A stretch of 64,000 nt of DNA from Apiospora phragmitis (Eukaryota > Ascomycota > Sordariomycetes > Amphisphaeriales > Apiosporaceae). How positions within the stretch are numbered: the stretch's first letter is position 1; each line of letters opens with the position of its first letter. The notes beneath the pieces are model-generated. The model was not told the origin of the DNA. It searched no databases and was given only the letters and a program-made list of their open reading frames with translations. The stretch lies in the NCBI GenBank assembly GCA_038363925.1, contig JAQQWL010000004.1, positions 930,001 through 994,000 on the forward strand, written 5' to 3'. Made by a program: the position numbers and the translations under genes. Positions 1-10,914 of the stretch are shown in pieces.

Positions 1-2557
1 CCACCGAGGCGCTTGGAACGCAATATCTTAGACACTTGACACCGATGTCCAGTCATCAAGTGTAGCAAAGCGGTGACGATCATGTATTGCACGATGCTAA
101 CTATCGATATGAGCCTAGGCCAGGTCCCAAAAGCATTGCAAATGTAACTCCTCGATTGAAGCAAGATTATCATTATCATTTCTCCGGAGGCCATCGAGGT
201 TTATTTGTCAAGCATCGTGTGGTCAATTAATAAGTTTTCCGCCCTCGATTTATAACTCGCACTTTTGAGAGCAGGTTCATGCTCATGCTATCAGACAATG
301 CTTATCAGACACCGCTATCGTAGTAAGTCAGATAGTGCAATGTGGGAAAAAACGGAAGACGTGCGAACTGAATAGGGGCCAATCTGGAAGTTCGACGTCG
401 GAGTCCGAGCTGCGTGTTCAATATGTTCGCTGATGTGCAGGCAGAGGCAATACTTCCGATTAGGACAAATCGGAGTTCACTACTCAAGAAATCCTCTTCA
501 GAGGATATGGAAGCAGTGCCAATAGTCTTACAAGTGAACCAGTCCTTGCCTATCGACATCTGCAATGCAGACGCGAGGGCTAGATCGTAAATCAAGCAAT
601 TGACAAGGGCACCAGTACGCCATTCGCATGGGCGTGAATCACCCGGAGCACCCGTAGGACATTGCAGTACCTTAAGTAGTTTGCGTACTTTCGTTCCGAC
701 TGATCTAAGACCAAACGCACTGGACGTATCGATAAGCGACAGCGACTCTGCCTGCATTCGCAACCGGATATTTGGCTCCGGCAATATGGGGCGGATACCT
801 TCTCGCGGAGGGTGTTCCCGCACCAATCATCGTAGGGACAGGGACTGGACGTTGCAATTGGAGGAATTCCAAAGAATCGCATCCCAAATTCCCCAACATA
901 GCTCGTCGTCGTCGCTCATTCTCCTCGTCATCGAACCTTTGGATCAAGGGTACACATCCGTTGCAGTACTGCTGTCAGCAACATATACCTACTCCACGCC
1001 ACGAGATCTTAGCTAGATCTTCGCGGTAGTACTGTTTAGCGCCAATAGAAGGATCTTCGCGTGGGAACAGTGAGGGGGGTTCTTGCTATCAAATCAATTT
1101 AGGTGGAGCAACGTAAGACAAAAATACCGTGCCCAATAACGGTCCTGAACCTACTGCGCACTGCGTGCAATCGGACGTTGGTGCGGGGCAAAGATTCTGC
1201 TCAGCGACCAACCAGCCTTCCCATGGAGTGCGAATAGAGGGCGTATGGAAATGGATTTTGCAAGTGCGGTGTCCTATAGTTGGCCAGACCACACACCAAA
1301 CTGATGTGGACGGTCACTCGGTATGGAATAGTCAAATACTCGTTGGAGGTAGCTCCCGACAACCTGTCAGCTTGCCAATCCACACCAAGCAAACCGAAAT
1401 TCGTATCGTGTGATTCGACGGGCAGCCAGAGGTAACAGCGGCCTGTCGATCGTAACCACTCAAGCGGGATGGTGCGGGCCGAACTCAGGGTCTCAATGCG
1501 CCCTCTCTAACCGCCCCTGCAGTATCGGAGAATGGAAAAGCGCATCCAATAGACCGGTGTTTCCCATCTGAATTCCGATTTCAACATATCGTGCTCTGAC
1601 AGCTGCAGGGGCGGGAGTGGCGAATTCTCGTGGTGGGTAAAGAGTACTGACCATTGAAGATGGGACAAAATGGGAATTCATGGGAAATGATCACCCTGCA
1701 GGCAGCCCGTCTTGCCACATGGGGATTGTTAGGGGATCTGGGACCCTGGCAGCCTGGTCTTTGCCGAGGGATGCAGCTGAAGCACAGCTGGCAGCGCTGG
1801 GAGGCTGCCTGGCAGCTGCGTAGGACTCTCGATCTCCGGAGTAGACGGTGGTCGTGAGGATCGAAAGTCAAAAGGGAAGCGGACTTAAAATACCACTCTG
1901 CCTGTACCCTCCGCAACTAGCGCCTGTGGCGTCCGCTCCCGCATGTTTAACATCTTCCCAAGGCAAATCGCCCCGAACCCATCTGTGTTTCCCTCTGCTC
2001 CAACACCGGCAAAGTTGCCGAGAATAGGTTCAGCAGGTGGCTTGAAGGCGACCAATCGCAGCTGTGGCCTACTCCATCGGAACGGTCTCCCAGAGGTCTC
2101 GATTTTCATCGTTCCTGGCGGCTGCGACGCTAGTACGACGGCGACATCTGCGATGCAGAGCGTGAGCCCTCACGAAAAATGCCATTGTTGAGCTACCATG
2201 GCGATTTCATTTTTGCCACCCAACAAATGTGTGGTGCCAAGATGGCATTTTTTCATTTTTATCGTCAGTCAGGAACATGCATTTCCGCAGATCATTAGTA
2301 AGGCGCTCAGCACCGGGAAATATGCATACCGAAGGGCACACAAACATGGCGCATGGGGCCTGCGATCAAGAGGAAAGCCAAAACTTCTAGACAAGCAACA
2401 CTAGAAGAACACGAGCAGGTGGCCATGCTTACCTGCCAGGTCGGTCTTCTTCTGCAGACCCCTTCTTTACAACTGCTGCCCTACACCACCCAGCAGAGGG
2501 GTCTCTTGAGGAGACAGTAGGGCTTGCCCGTAGGTAAAGTAGGGGTCTGGCAAGATA

Positions 2558-2725
2558 GATCGATCGATTCAATGCTACGAGCAGATTATTACGGCAGATT
2601 ATTATTGGTCTGCCATGCACCGTCGTGCTTGTGACAGAGATTTCTCTTGTGATCGCAAACAAATGGCAGTGTTTCATTCCTTACGTTGGATGCGCCGTGC
2701 GGATCGCGGCTGGACAGAGGATCGA
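2558..2725. promoter_or_regulatory. Candidate clock-box-like cluster of GATCGA motifs
   Basis: GATCGATCGATT at 2558-2569 is a tandem of three overlapping CGAT units. It is followed by GATCGC at 2651, GATCG at 2702 and GATCGA at 2720. The White Collar complex of Neurospora binds GATC-type cores, and its clock box lies upstream of the frq transcription start. The position, about 2 kb before the start codon, fits that role. This is inference from motif and location only. Confidence 0.35.
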
Positions 2726-3416
2726 AGGGTCTCACCTCTTTGGCTTTGCTTGGCAAAGATCCCAAGTGCTCCCTGAATCTTGATGCAGACGGAAGACAGA
2801 CTCTTCTGGCCAACCACACGCCACAGCCGGCGGACAGTGGGCTGCCACTGACGGATGAACCCAGGGACAACCACCCTTTATTCAGACCCCCAAGCCTAGG
2901 CCCGCCTGTCCGCCTATCGAAGTGGCCAGACCGAAACTAAAGTGTGCAAGTTGCATGACAGCTCGAGTTACATGCTTAGCAGCATTCCGCAGGATCGAGC
3001 ATTGTGCGTGTACATCTGTCCATTAACAGAGAACAGTATTGCGTCTTGTGGTAGGTATCAATTGATTCCTGCCTCGAGAGATTTCGTGATCCCTCTCAGT
3101 TGAGCTACAGAGCTGAGTGAGTGGGTGGTGGGCGGCACGGCGGCAGGTGGCACATGGTCCATTCGGGTGCCGGGTGCCATTGATTAATGAGCCCATTGCC
3201 CACTCTCCCACTCTTTCATTGTAGCCTCGCGACACGAGACAGGTTGAAAATGAAGAAAGGCTAACGGAACGGAGTTTTTCAGGGAAGGATTAATGGGGGC
3301 CCTGGACGCCAAAAAGAGCTGAAAACTAGGGCCACACCACTACCATGAGTGGGTGCGTGTCGTCAGAGGGACCACAGCAGGTACTTGGACTTGGCTGCCA
3401 CGCCCATTTTGCCCAC

Positions 3417-3431
3417 CGATCATCGTGATCG
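3417..3431. promoter_or_regulatory. Palindromic paired GATC site, candidate proximal light-response element
   Basis: CGATCATCGTGATCG is a perfect inverted repeat of CGATCA around a three-base centre. It lies about 1.2 kb before the frq start codon, close to where the frq transcription start and proximal light-response element would be expected if the leader length resembles that of Neurospora. A paired GATC site suits a dimeric GATA-type zinc-finger complex such as WC-1/WC-2. Function is inferred. Confidence 0.35.
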
Positions 3432-4245
3432 CTGTACCTTGGACTTGTGTTGGTCCTCGGTTTCCCTCAACTTTGTACAGCTTCTCTCAGGTTCTCCTGC
3501 ACGTCCGTTTGCCCCATCCCTGCCAGCCAGCAAAGACTGGAGTCGCTCAGGCCATTTCGCCGGGCTGATTGGTGCAGAGGCGTAATAAAGTCACCCCACA
3601 CGCCCTTGAAAGCTCTGGCCCACAGGTACCTTTCTTGGGAGCAGACCCTGAATCAGCAGTGATGGGAAGCGAGATCCTCGATCTCCAAGTTTTCTCCACC
3701 AGCCTCGAGATCGGGCACCGTGTATGAGCAATCTACAGAATTCACAGCTGCAGAGGGCAAATGCGACAGAACAGCACCATGGCGCGACACTCAGTTTCCT
3801 GCCTGCCATTGCAGTCCTACCCTGGGTTAATAATGGTGGAATTGACTCTCCAGGAAATCCATCAATCTCGATGGCATCTCCCGATGCTGCTGCTATCGTC
3901 ATCCCCAAACATATGATGCTTTTGCTCTTTTCTATCACCTACACCTTACTCCTCCCATAACCAGCCTTGTGGCTTTCGTCAACAACAGAACTCCATACCC
4001 GACACCACCACAAGATCGGGATTTCTCACCACCAGATTGCTATCATCCACGCAGTTATATCCACACACGGTAAACCCGAGATATTTGTTGAACATTGGAT
4101 TTTGGTTGGACGTTGCACTCCACCCGCTATATCCGTCTTCTGGGATTATCTTCATACAGACGATAATTCCTGACTGACCCGATCAGAGCTCCCTTTGGGA
4201 GCCTCCGAAACTGATCGCAAGCTAGTTTGTTAAAAGAAGAGTCAA

Positions 4246-4483
4246 GTATGTGTCACGTAGTATTTCCTTTACTGTTGTTGGTTTATAGACGAACAGGTCC
4301 ATCAGTATTGGCCTGTCTTCCATTTTCCTTTATACATCAAGTTTATCTTGACCGTCATTGTCGATTCCAGACAACCCAGCAACTACTGTCTGCCAAGTCT
4401 CCACTGCCAGGCCAGTAACGCTGCTGAATCTCCTTTACACGCTCTGTTGTTATTGCAATCTATTTCTTTTTTTTTCTTTACAG
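4246..4483 (+). other. Possible intron in the frq 5' leader
   Basis: A GTATGT donor-like hexamer at 4246-4251 and a strong pyrimidine tract ending in CAG (about 4461-4483) could delimit a 238-nt leader intron. Leader introns with alternative, temperature-dependent splicing are known for frq in Neurospora. No strong branch site is visible, so this is tentative. Confidence 0.25.
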
Positions 4484-4539
4484 TAACTAACTTGTAATCC
4501 GGCCCTCAGGCTCTTCTGCTATACATCGTTCGCAACGAC

Positions 4540-4558
4540 GCCCGCTAAAGTAGCGGGC
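4540..4558 (+). promoter_or_regulatory. GC-rich hairpin in the frq 5' leader
   Basis: GCCCGCTA, a three-base loop AAG, and TAGCGGGC form a perfect 8-bp stem ending about 43 nt before the favoured frq start codon (4602). If transcribed, it would be a stable hairpin close to the initiation site. A regulatory role is inferred. Confidence 0.5.
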
Positions 4559-4601
4559 TGACCTCACAATTTCAGACCTCACAGATCGCACACATGAAAT
4601 C

Positions 4602-7496
4602 ATGGCCGACCCGAAAAATATATCAGCGGGCTCCCAACCTCCGCCGTAACTTACAACAACCCGAGGAGGACGTCTCCGGAGAACTCAATCACACTAAAGC
4701 ATCATCGCATGGCGCGGGAGGCTTCGAAGCGCCCTCGCCACCCGGCAACGACGCCGATGCACCACCACGCAAGTCCCCGAGGCGGTATCCTTCGAACGAA
4801 TCCCACCAAACCGGAACTAGCGACCCGACGCGATGGTTTGACCAGTCGAACACGAACCCGGCCGCCGCATTTGACTCGTCCATGGACGTCGACCCGCCAT
4901 TCTTCCAGCGTGAATCGGATGAATCGAACGAAGAGGGCATAAAGTACCCGATCCCGTCTCAGAGTCCGGCCTACAGATTCGTGCAAAACCGCAATCTCGC
5001 GAACTCCATACGGCCTGGTCTCACCCACCACAGCAGCAGCGCAGATGACTATCGAAGCGTGATTGACGATCTCACCATCGAGAACAGGAGACTACGGGAT
5101 GAGCTGAAGCGCTACAAGCAAATGGGTCCGGATTCTTTACGGCGGGAAAAGCTGTTCGAGGTCAAGGTGCATGGTCTACCAAGCCGCAGGAAGAGAGAGC
5201 TTGAAGCTGCTTTGAGAGATTTCACCACGAGTTTGGACGGCTCTAGTGCTGGGGAGTCCTCGCGTCGCAAAGCGCAGAAGGTCAAAGGCAAAGGCCTCAA
5301 TTCGTCCAAGCATGCATCTTCATCGTCAGGGTCAAATAGCCGTCCAGGAGCCGTACCGACCGACTCAGCTTACGCATCCATGTCTGCTGGACAGAGTTCG
5401 ACTGCTGGCGGCATGTCGCTGCCCAGCCGCATTAGCCGACAGAGCTCGGATCAAACTGTCGAAAAATACTTACACGACGTACCCGAGGGTCTCTGGCCGC
5501 GCTCGTCCGTTGTCACAGAGAAGGAGAGGAAGAAATTGGTCGTTCGCCGCTTGGAGCAAATCTTTACCGGCAAGGGACTAGGCAACCCGTTACAGCCACT
5601 CTCGGTTCCGACCGTACCGCCGGCTATTACCGAGGGTGTCGAGATGCCTGCAGGTGAGGACAAACCTTTGGCAGTGTCAGGAGGAGCCAGCAGGGAGGCC
5701 CAAATTTTGCCACGCAGTGGAGAGAAGAGAGCCACTTACACTCACGCGGCAATGGCTCGGCCTCTAATTCCAACGACGATCAAATGGACTCGCGCGACAA
5801 TGGCAGCGGTGATGGTGGGTCGCACGACGTTTCACCGCCCAGCGAGTCGACGCCAGAACAGCGTGCAACCATACCCCGCGACCTGGACCCTGACCGGCCG
5901 CAAAATGCTACGGAGAACATGGACTACATACGTCACCTGGGCCTGCCCGCACCCCAAAAGAAGCAATATTCCGCAAAGGATGTTGCGCCGGATGCGGAAG
6001 GATGGGTGTATCTCAATTTACTATGCAACTTGGCGCAGCTTCACATCTTCAATGTCACGCCGGATTTCATTCGCAGTGCCGTGTCGGAGAGGAGCGAAAA
6101 GTTTCAGCTCTCACCCGACGGCCGCAAAATCCGGTGGAGAGGGGGAGATTTCGGGACCAAGTTCAGCAGCGAGAGCAGCGGCGAATACTCGCAGCGTGGA
6201 AACTCGAGCGACGATACAGATGTGGATGGGTCAAATGGCCAGGACCAGCGCAAGAAGTTGAAGACCCAGACGACAACAGCCGGAAATGACGTCATAACGT
6301 CGGAACCCTCCAAGTTTGGACCCCAACTTTCCAACTCATCAAATGACAGTTTTCACTACAAACCACTGTTTGTGCACCAGCAAAGCTCGTCTTCGGAGGA
6401 GCAGCCGTCATTGGTGGGCGACGACAGCGAGTCGTCGTACGACCGACCCGAGCAGAGTCGCTTGGGCATCACTGCCAAATGGAACCATAGCGGTGTCTCT
6501 GGTCTTACTCAGCGAAAGCGACGCCGTGACGGTGCAATCATCTACTACACGGGCGCACCCTTCTGCACTGACCTGTCGGGGGATTTTGGCGAGACCTCTC
6601 CCTACTCCTCCGACTCGTCGCTAGAAGTTTCCACGTCGCCGCGGGTCGATATCATTGGTCCAGGCTTTAAGCGGACCCCTTCCGGATCGTCGATCCCTTT
6701 CAAGCCGCTTAGCAGCCTCGTGTCGCACCACGCTATGATGGATCTCGATTTCGTACCTCCAGGCCTCACGGCTGACGAGGATGACGAGCCAGAGGAGGAC
6801 ATACAAGCTTACTTCCCTTGGTCCGACTCAACCCAGTCCGCACGCCTCGTCAACTTTGAGGCTAGCGGGCTGGGTGGCATCACTCCTGACGACCACTTCG
6901 TCGTTGTCGTGGAAACACAGCGACCCAAAAAGCTTCAGGAATCTAGGAGCGTCAGCCAATCACAGCACAAGAGCGATGATTCAATTGAGACAGAAGACAC
7001 CGCCGATTCGGTTGTTGCACGACTTGCAACCATGAGCACTAGGTCCCCATTAATGCAGCCAGAGGCGGTGAAACAGAAGGCTTCGAAGCTGGGTATCAAG
7101 TACGTGGCCGGCAACCTGCGCCGACTGCCGCCGGTTCCGCTCCCGCCGCCGACTTTCTTCTTTGGGTCTTCGGAGGACTCTATTTCCGATTCGGAGTGGG
7201 AGAGCGTGTCAGAAATGGGAGGCGTGGCGCCTAGCAGCCGCCGCCCTTATGTTCTATCTCGTGCTCGCAAGTCCACCAACGACGGCGCCATCGCGAGCGA
7301 GGATGACGAGAGTGAGCAATCGGACGACGAGGCCGGGTTCGGCGAGACGGGCGATTCGTCGCCGGATCAGGTGGATGAGCCTCCTGTCGTGCAGCGCGGC
7401 CGCTCGTCGGACCTGTCCAAGTTGACGACAGGCAGCTCGGTCGTAACCGCGGGCGGTGCCGTTAGTCACGGCTACAGCAGCGCGGACGAGGCTTGA
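4602..7496 (+). CDS. frq: Circadian clock protein FREQUENCY (three apparent frameshifts)
   Basis: FRQ is the negative element of the fungal circadian oscillator. It dimerises, binds the helicase FRH and casein kinase 1, and promotes inhibition of the White Collar complex. I start at 4602 (ATCATGG context, protein beginning MADPKN) rather than the ATG at 4594. Recognisable parts in order: the [13 protein letters not shown]-terminal motif, a coiled coil ([17 protein letters not shown], nt 5056-5106), the [14 protein letters not shown] and [15 protein letters not shown] blocks, REAQILP, the [16 protein letters not shown] block matching the second kinase-interaction region, [12 protein letters not shown], and acidic Ser-rich stretches. 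The frame changes near 4646, within 4739-4770 and near 5728; each needs one added base. No intron explains them, because conserved blocks flank every switch. Corrected length is 965 residues, against 989 in Neurospora. Identity is certain; whether the breaks are real is not. Confidence 0.95.
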
Positions 7497-7620
7497 GCAA
7501 CCAACAACGAAGTTGTACCTACGAGCAGCCACGTTGCTTCTATACTCTTTTACGATTTGAACTTTGAATAATTTGGTTTTGGGCGTTTGTTTGGAAGCGG
7601 TCAGCGAATGATGATGATAT

Positions 7621-7633
7621 CCCCCCCCCCCCC
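7621..7633. repeat. Poly-C tract after frq
   Basis: Thirteen consecutive C follow an ATGATGATGATAT repeat, about 125 bp after the frq stop codon. Its exact length is unreliable if homopolymers are miscalled in this assembly. Confidence 0.7.
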
Positions 7634-8077
7634 TCATGCCGTGAATCAGCGTCTTTGCATCAGCTACAGTACTTTGTTTTTACGAAAAGGTCGGCATGAG
7701 GAACACATTTTCTCATTCACATGAGAAACCAGATGGTTTTATCACATTTGCATAGGGCGGCGTTGGAACGGAACGAGCTGGCATTGCTGTTGTATTATCT
7801 TGCAAGGGGGTGCAAAACCCTGGCAATGCATTTAAAATACTAGTTTTAAGTATGATACCTTTCCCATTTATTATGCGACGGGGGATGCGAGAGATGTTGG
7901 ATATTCCAGTGGTATGGATGATGAATATCCAGAAGGATGAATATCAAATCTCATCATGACACCTACCAAATAAGTCTTCGCCTTTTGGGGCAATCGTGAT
8001 CGTGAACATGTGACGCCATAACCCATATTTCTCGAGACATTTCACTTCGGCTCCGGCAATCTTTTCCCCTTCCCCAG

Positions 8078-8088
8078 TCGATCGATCA
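8078..8088. promoter_or_regulatory. Tandem GATC motif, candidate antisense (qrf-like) light-response element
   Basis: TCGATCGATCA contains two overlapping GATC cores and lies about 580 bp past the frq stop codon. About 130 bp further on, GATC (8219-8222) and CGATT (8230-8234) occur within 16 bp. This is the side from which antisense frq transcription starts in Neurospora. The assignment rests on motif and location only. Confidence 0.3.
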
Positions 8089-8571
8089 CCAATAACCCAA
8101 TGTTGCTTACATTGCAAATCAACCATTGAATCGACGTATGGAGTATCATCCAACACACTCATGCACAAGCACGTGGTAGTTTAGCACTAGTATGACTCGC
8201 GCAGTCACCCTGAAAAAAGATCAGACATTCGATTCCGTCCCATAGCATTGATTTGAGCCGTTCCATAGGATTCATGCGGTCGTATGTTTCTTCTGGTTCA
8301 TCGGACGGACCCTGAGCTTGACCGATCCCCATTCTTTTGCCCGATGTTGACCACCTCGATGACCGGTGTGACCGTGTAACGATGAACGTATCCATTCCAC
8401 AGTAATGGATGGGACCGGATGTGGTTGGGACGCTCTCGCTCCGTAAAAAGTTGAGGGAGGACAACACATTGCTCAGCGACGGCAATTGGGGAGGAAGAAG
8501 AGGAGGAGGAACCGGGAGATGTCGGGTTTTTTGATTCCCCTGAAAGTCAGAAGCCAAGTGTCTACACCCGC

Positions 8572-8697
8572 CCCCCTGAAAATTTGTTAAACACCGGCGA
8601 CAACAACTATTGACTATAACTGGATGTGACAAATGCTGAGTTTACTAACAAATGGTAAGGTATCTGCAGGGACCACAGATTAACAAATTTTCAGGGG
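8572..8697. mobile_element. 126-bp element with 18-bp terminal inverted repeats (MITE-like)
   Basis: CCCCTGAAAATTTGTTAA at 8572-8589 is repeated in perfect inverse orientation at 8680-8697. The 90-bp interior has no coding potential. The structure is that of a small non-autonomous DNA transposon or its remnant. I could not identify a clear target-site duplication at the borders, so a transposon origin is not proven; a transcribed hairpin is the alternative. Confidence 0.4.
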
Positions 8698-9109
8698 TCC
8701 ATTCTATTGTAGTCTATGATGGACAATATCTGGATCATCCTTTCTGGCTTCCCACTATTCGCGCAACTCATTTATGATTGCATGTTTCTGTTGGGATTGG
8801 GTCAAGGCAATAATGACATTTTCGCGTAAAGAGACAAGCCATAGCTGGTCTGCAGTCGGAAACGTATTATGAGTCGCGAAGTGAGTGGTATATTAATTAC
8901 AGTCCGTACATACATATAGCTCAGCCAGAATACCATGCTCCCTAGTGGGTGTGTTAGGTATACATCAACAAAACGCCGTACTGCGAACCTCCTTTTCATA
9001 CATGAGCCCATTTTCTGGCCTCTTTAACATTTTACAAACCATTGCTACACATTCCCTAGGTTAACATAATCAAGTCAGTAGTTGGGGGCGGAAGTCTAAA
9101 TGCCCGAGT

Positions 9110-10914
9110 TCAAGTCCCGGAGTACACCGCAGTAACGAAGCGTCCGCACTCCACCCTCTGCTCCAAGCTGACCTTTCGGCCCTTGCCATCGGGTCCAAGT
9201 CTGGCTGTGGTCCGCGGCGTGATCTGCAGCCTGTGCTCCTCGCCCTTGCGGCCCTTCAACTCATCGCCCAGACCGCCGTCCAGGGGCCCGATATACATGG
9301 GGCTGTTGACGTTGTTGCGCTTGCCCGTGCCCAGCTGGTAGTGCTCATTACCGCCCCAGAAGAGTACATCGGCGCCCCAGTTGATATCGTTCTCCGAGGA
9401 GGTCGTGGTAGTGGCAGCACCTACAGAGGTCTCGTTGGCCATGACGGCGGCGGCATGCGTCGCACCGACGGACAGGCGCGCGAGTCGGATAGGTACGATC
9501 GACTTGGTATGCTCATCCCATTCGTACAAGCCCGACAGCGGCTTGATCTTGGTAGGGCCCAGGGTGACATGGGTCCACCGGCCGTTGCCCAGACTGCCGT
9601 AGATACCAGCGCCGGCGGCCCAGGTGTCGGCAGTGACACGGCCCAGATCGCGTGTAGGCGCTAGCGCAGCGGATTGGTCCGACTGGCCCGATTGGCTTGC
9701 AACTTTAGTGGCCTCGACGGTAAAGAAAGAGTTGGCGCCACCCGCGGCAATCGAAGTGACACGGGGAACTTGGGAAGTGCCGCCGTAGATCTTGCTGAAA
9801 GGTAACGGGATGGGCCCATCAACATAGGGGATCTCACGCTCGGCTTCAAATCCAAGCTGACCGGAGGTGTTGTCGCCAAAAACAAAGACACGACCGGCTT
9901 TTTCCAGAGCCAACGAGTGATGATCACCTGCAGCGACTTGAGTGATTTGGAACCCCTTTAGAGTCGTGATTTCATGCGGGGCGTCGTAAGGGCCTTGAGG
10001 CCGAGTTGTCCAGGTCAGTCCAGGAATGCCAAGTTGTCCTTTCGAGGGGTAATCCGAAGTACTCGAAGCAGCAGCAAAGACACGACCCTTGTTGGTAAGA
10101 AACAGGGCATGCTCGAGACCGGAGGCAATATCAACAACACTTTCACCCCAGCCTAACGAAGGAATTTCAATCTTTCGGTAGGAAGCGCTGGATGGTGATG
10201 ACCAAAAGCTTGTCCATGAAGAAGACTCGGTTTTGGCGGTTGACGCTTGATCAGACCCGGAAACAGGTATCGAATAAATTGTACCGTTCTTTCCGAGGGC
10301 TAAGATGCGATCGCGGGAGATGGCCAGCTTGGCCAAATCCTTTCCCTTCAGTGTTGGCTTCGGCTGGGGGTCCTCCTTCGAAAAGCCGTTCCCCATTGGA
10401 CCAAGTCACCCTTCTCGGTGATGGCTGCACCAAATTCGCGATCCAATTTGATGTCTCGCAGTAGCTGACCGTCGAAGTACTTAATCCGCCTAGGGGTCTT
10501 TATCGAGCTCTCGGTCGAGTCGGGCGCGGCAACGCGGCCCTCGTTAGAACCCCAAGCATATACACCGGGGTCTTCCCAGCTCTTCTTTACTTGAAGATGC
10601 TGACTGCTGATCAGATCTCGGTTGTCCTCTTTGGATTCGGGCAGTGGTCGGGCTTTCTCGTATTCGATCACGGCCTGTGCAGGCTTCGCGGGCTCCTTTT
10701 GGGCGGACGGCCAAAATGCGACAAAAGCTCCGGCACCCAGCAAAGCTGCGGCCATTCCTCCGAAGAACTTGCCGGAACCACCGCCTTCTTTTTTGCCTCC
10801 ACCTTGGGAGCTCGCGTATCGAAGGGATTGTAACCTCACTGTGGTGGTGGTTACTGGCCTGAGAGTGCGGCAGGTGAGGGGCGTTCCCCGCATGGCTACC
10901 TTAAATGCACTCAT
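9110..10914 (-). CDS. Mitochondrial RCC1-repeat protein, FMP25-like (one apparent frameshift)
   Basis: The protein belongs with yeast Fmp25, a mitochondrial inner-membrane RCC1-type protein linked to respiratory complex III assembly. It starts with a basic, Ser/Thr-rich, acid-free presequence (about 40 residues), followed by a Gly-rich stretch and one membrane segment (GGMAAALLGAGAFVAFWP). RCC1-type repeats follow, with motifs such as VYAWGSNEGR, VFVFGDNTSGQLG, AGIYGSLGNG and VLFWGGNEHYQLGTG. The reading frame breaks at 10391-10394: the coding strand has GGGG, and one more G would join GDLVQWG directly to NGFSKED. The nearest donor/acceptor pairs are too short or out of phase for an intron. 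Corrected length is 601 residues without introns. Divergent from the COG3 gene, with 617 bp between start codons. Confidence 0.85.

Larger units (their letters stand above)
1..4601. other. Upstream and leader region of frq; no convincing gene
   Basis: I see no open reading frame here with recognisable domains or splice-linked exons. The longest frames (for example 305-826 on the minus strand) lack an ATG at their start and resemble nothing I know. Frq orthologues have a long promoter and a leader of over 1 kb, so most of this stretch probably regulates frq. GATCGA-type motifs are frequent (2558-2569, 2702-2706, 2720-2725, 2993-2998, 3417-3431), and the part nearest the gene contains two hairpin-forming stretches. 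An 11-bp inverted repeat (2175-2185 and 2242-2252) is also present. Confidence 0.6.
7497..9109. other. 3' flank between convergent frq and FMP25-like genes
   Basis: No coding sequence is supported. The region holds a 13-base poly-C tract (7621-7633), a tandem GATC motif (8078-8088), and a small element bounded by 18-bp inverted repeats (8572-8697). In Neurospora the light-induced antisense transcript qrf begins downstream of frq, so an antisense promoter here is plausible but unproven. Confidence 0.6.

Noticed and set aside
305..826. 173-codon minus-strand frame at the left end
   Set aside because: It opens from a TTG, has no recognisable domain, and neighbouring frames do not join to it with splice signals. 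It could be a remnant, but I cannot support it as a gene.
8159..8632. 157-codon minus-strand frame downstream of frq
   Set aside because: It starts at a TTG, overlaps the inverted-repeat element and shows no protein family features.
10327..10430. Intron as an explanation for the FMP25-like frame break
   Set aside because: The only GT...AG combinations are 26 nt long or join out of phase and lack a branch site; a missing G restores the frame exactly.
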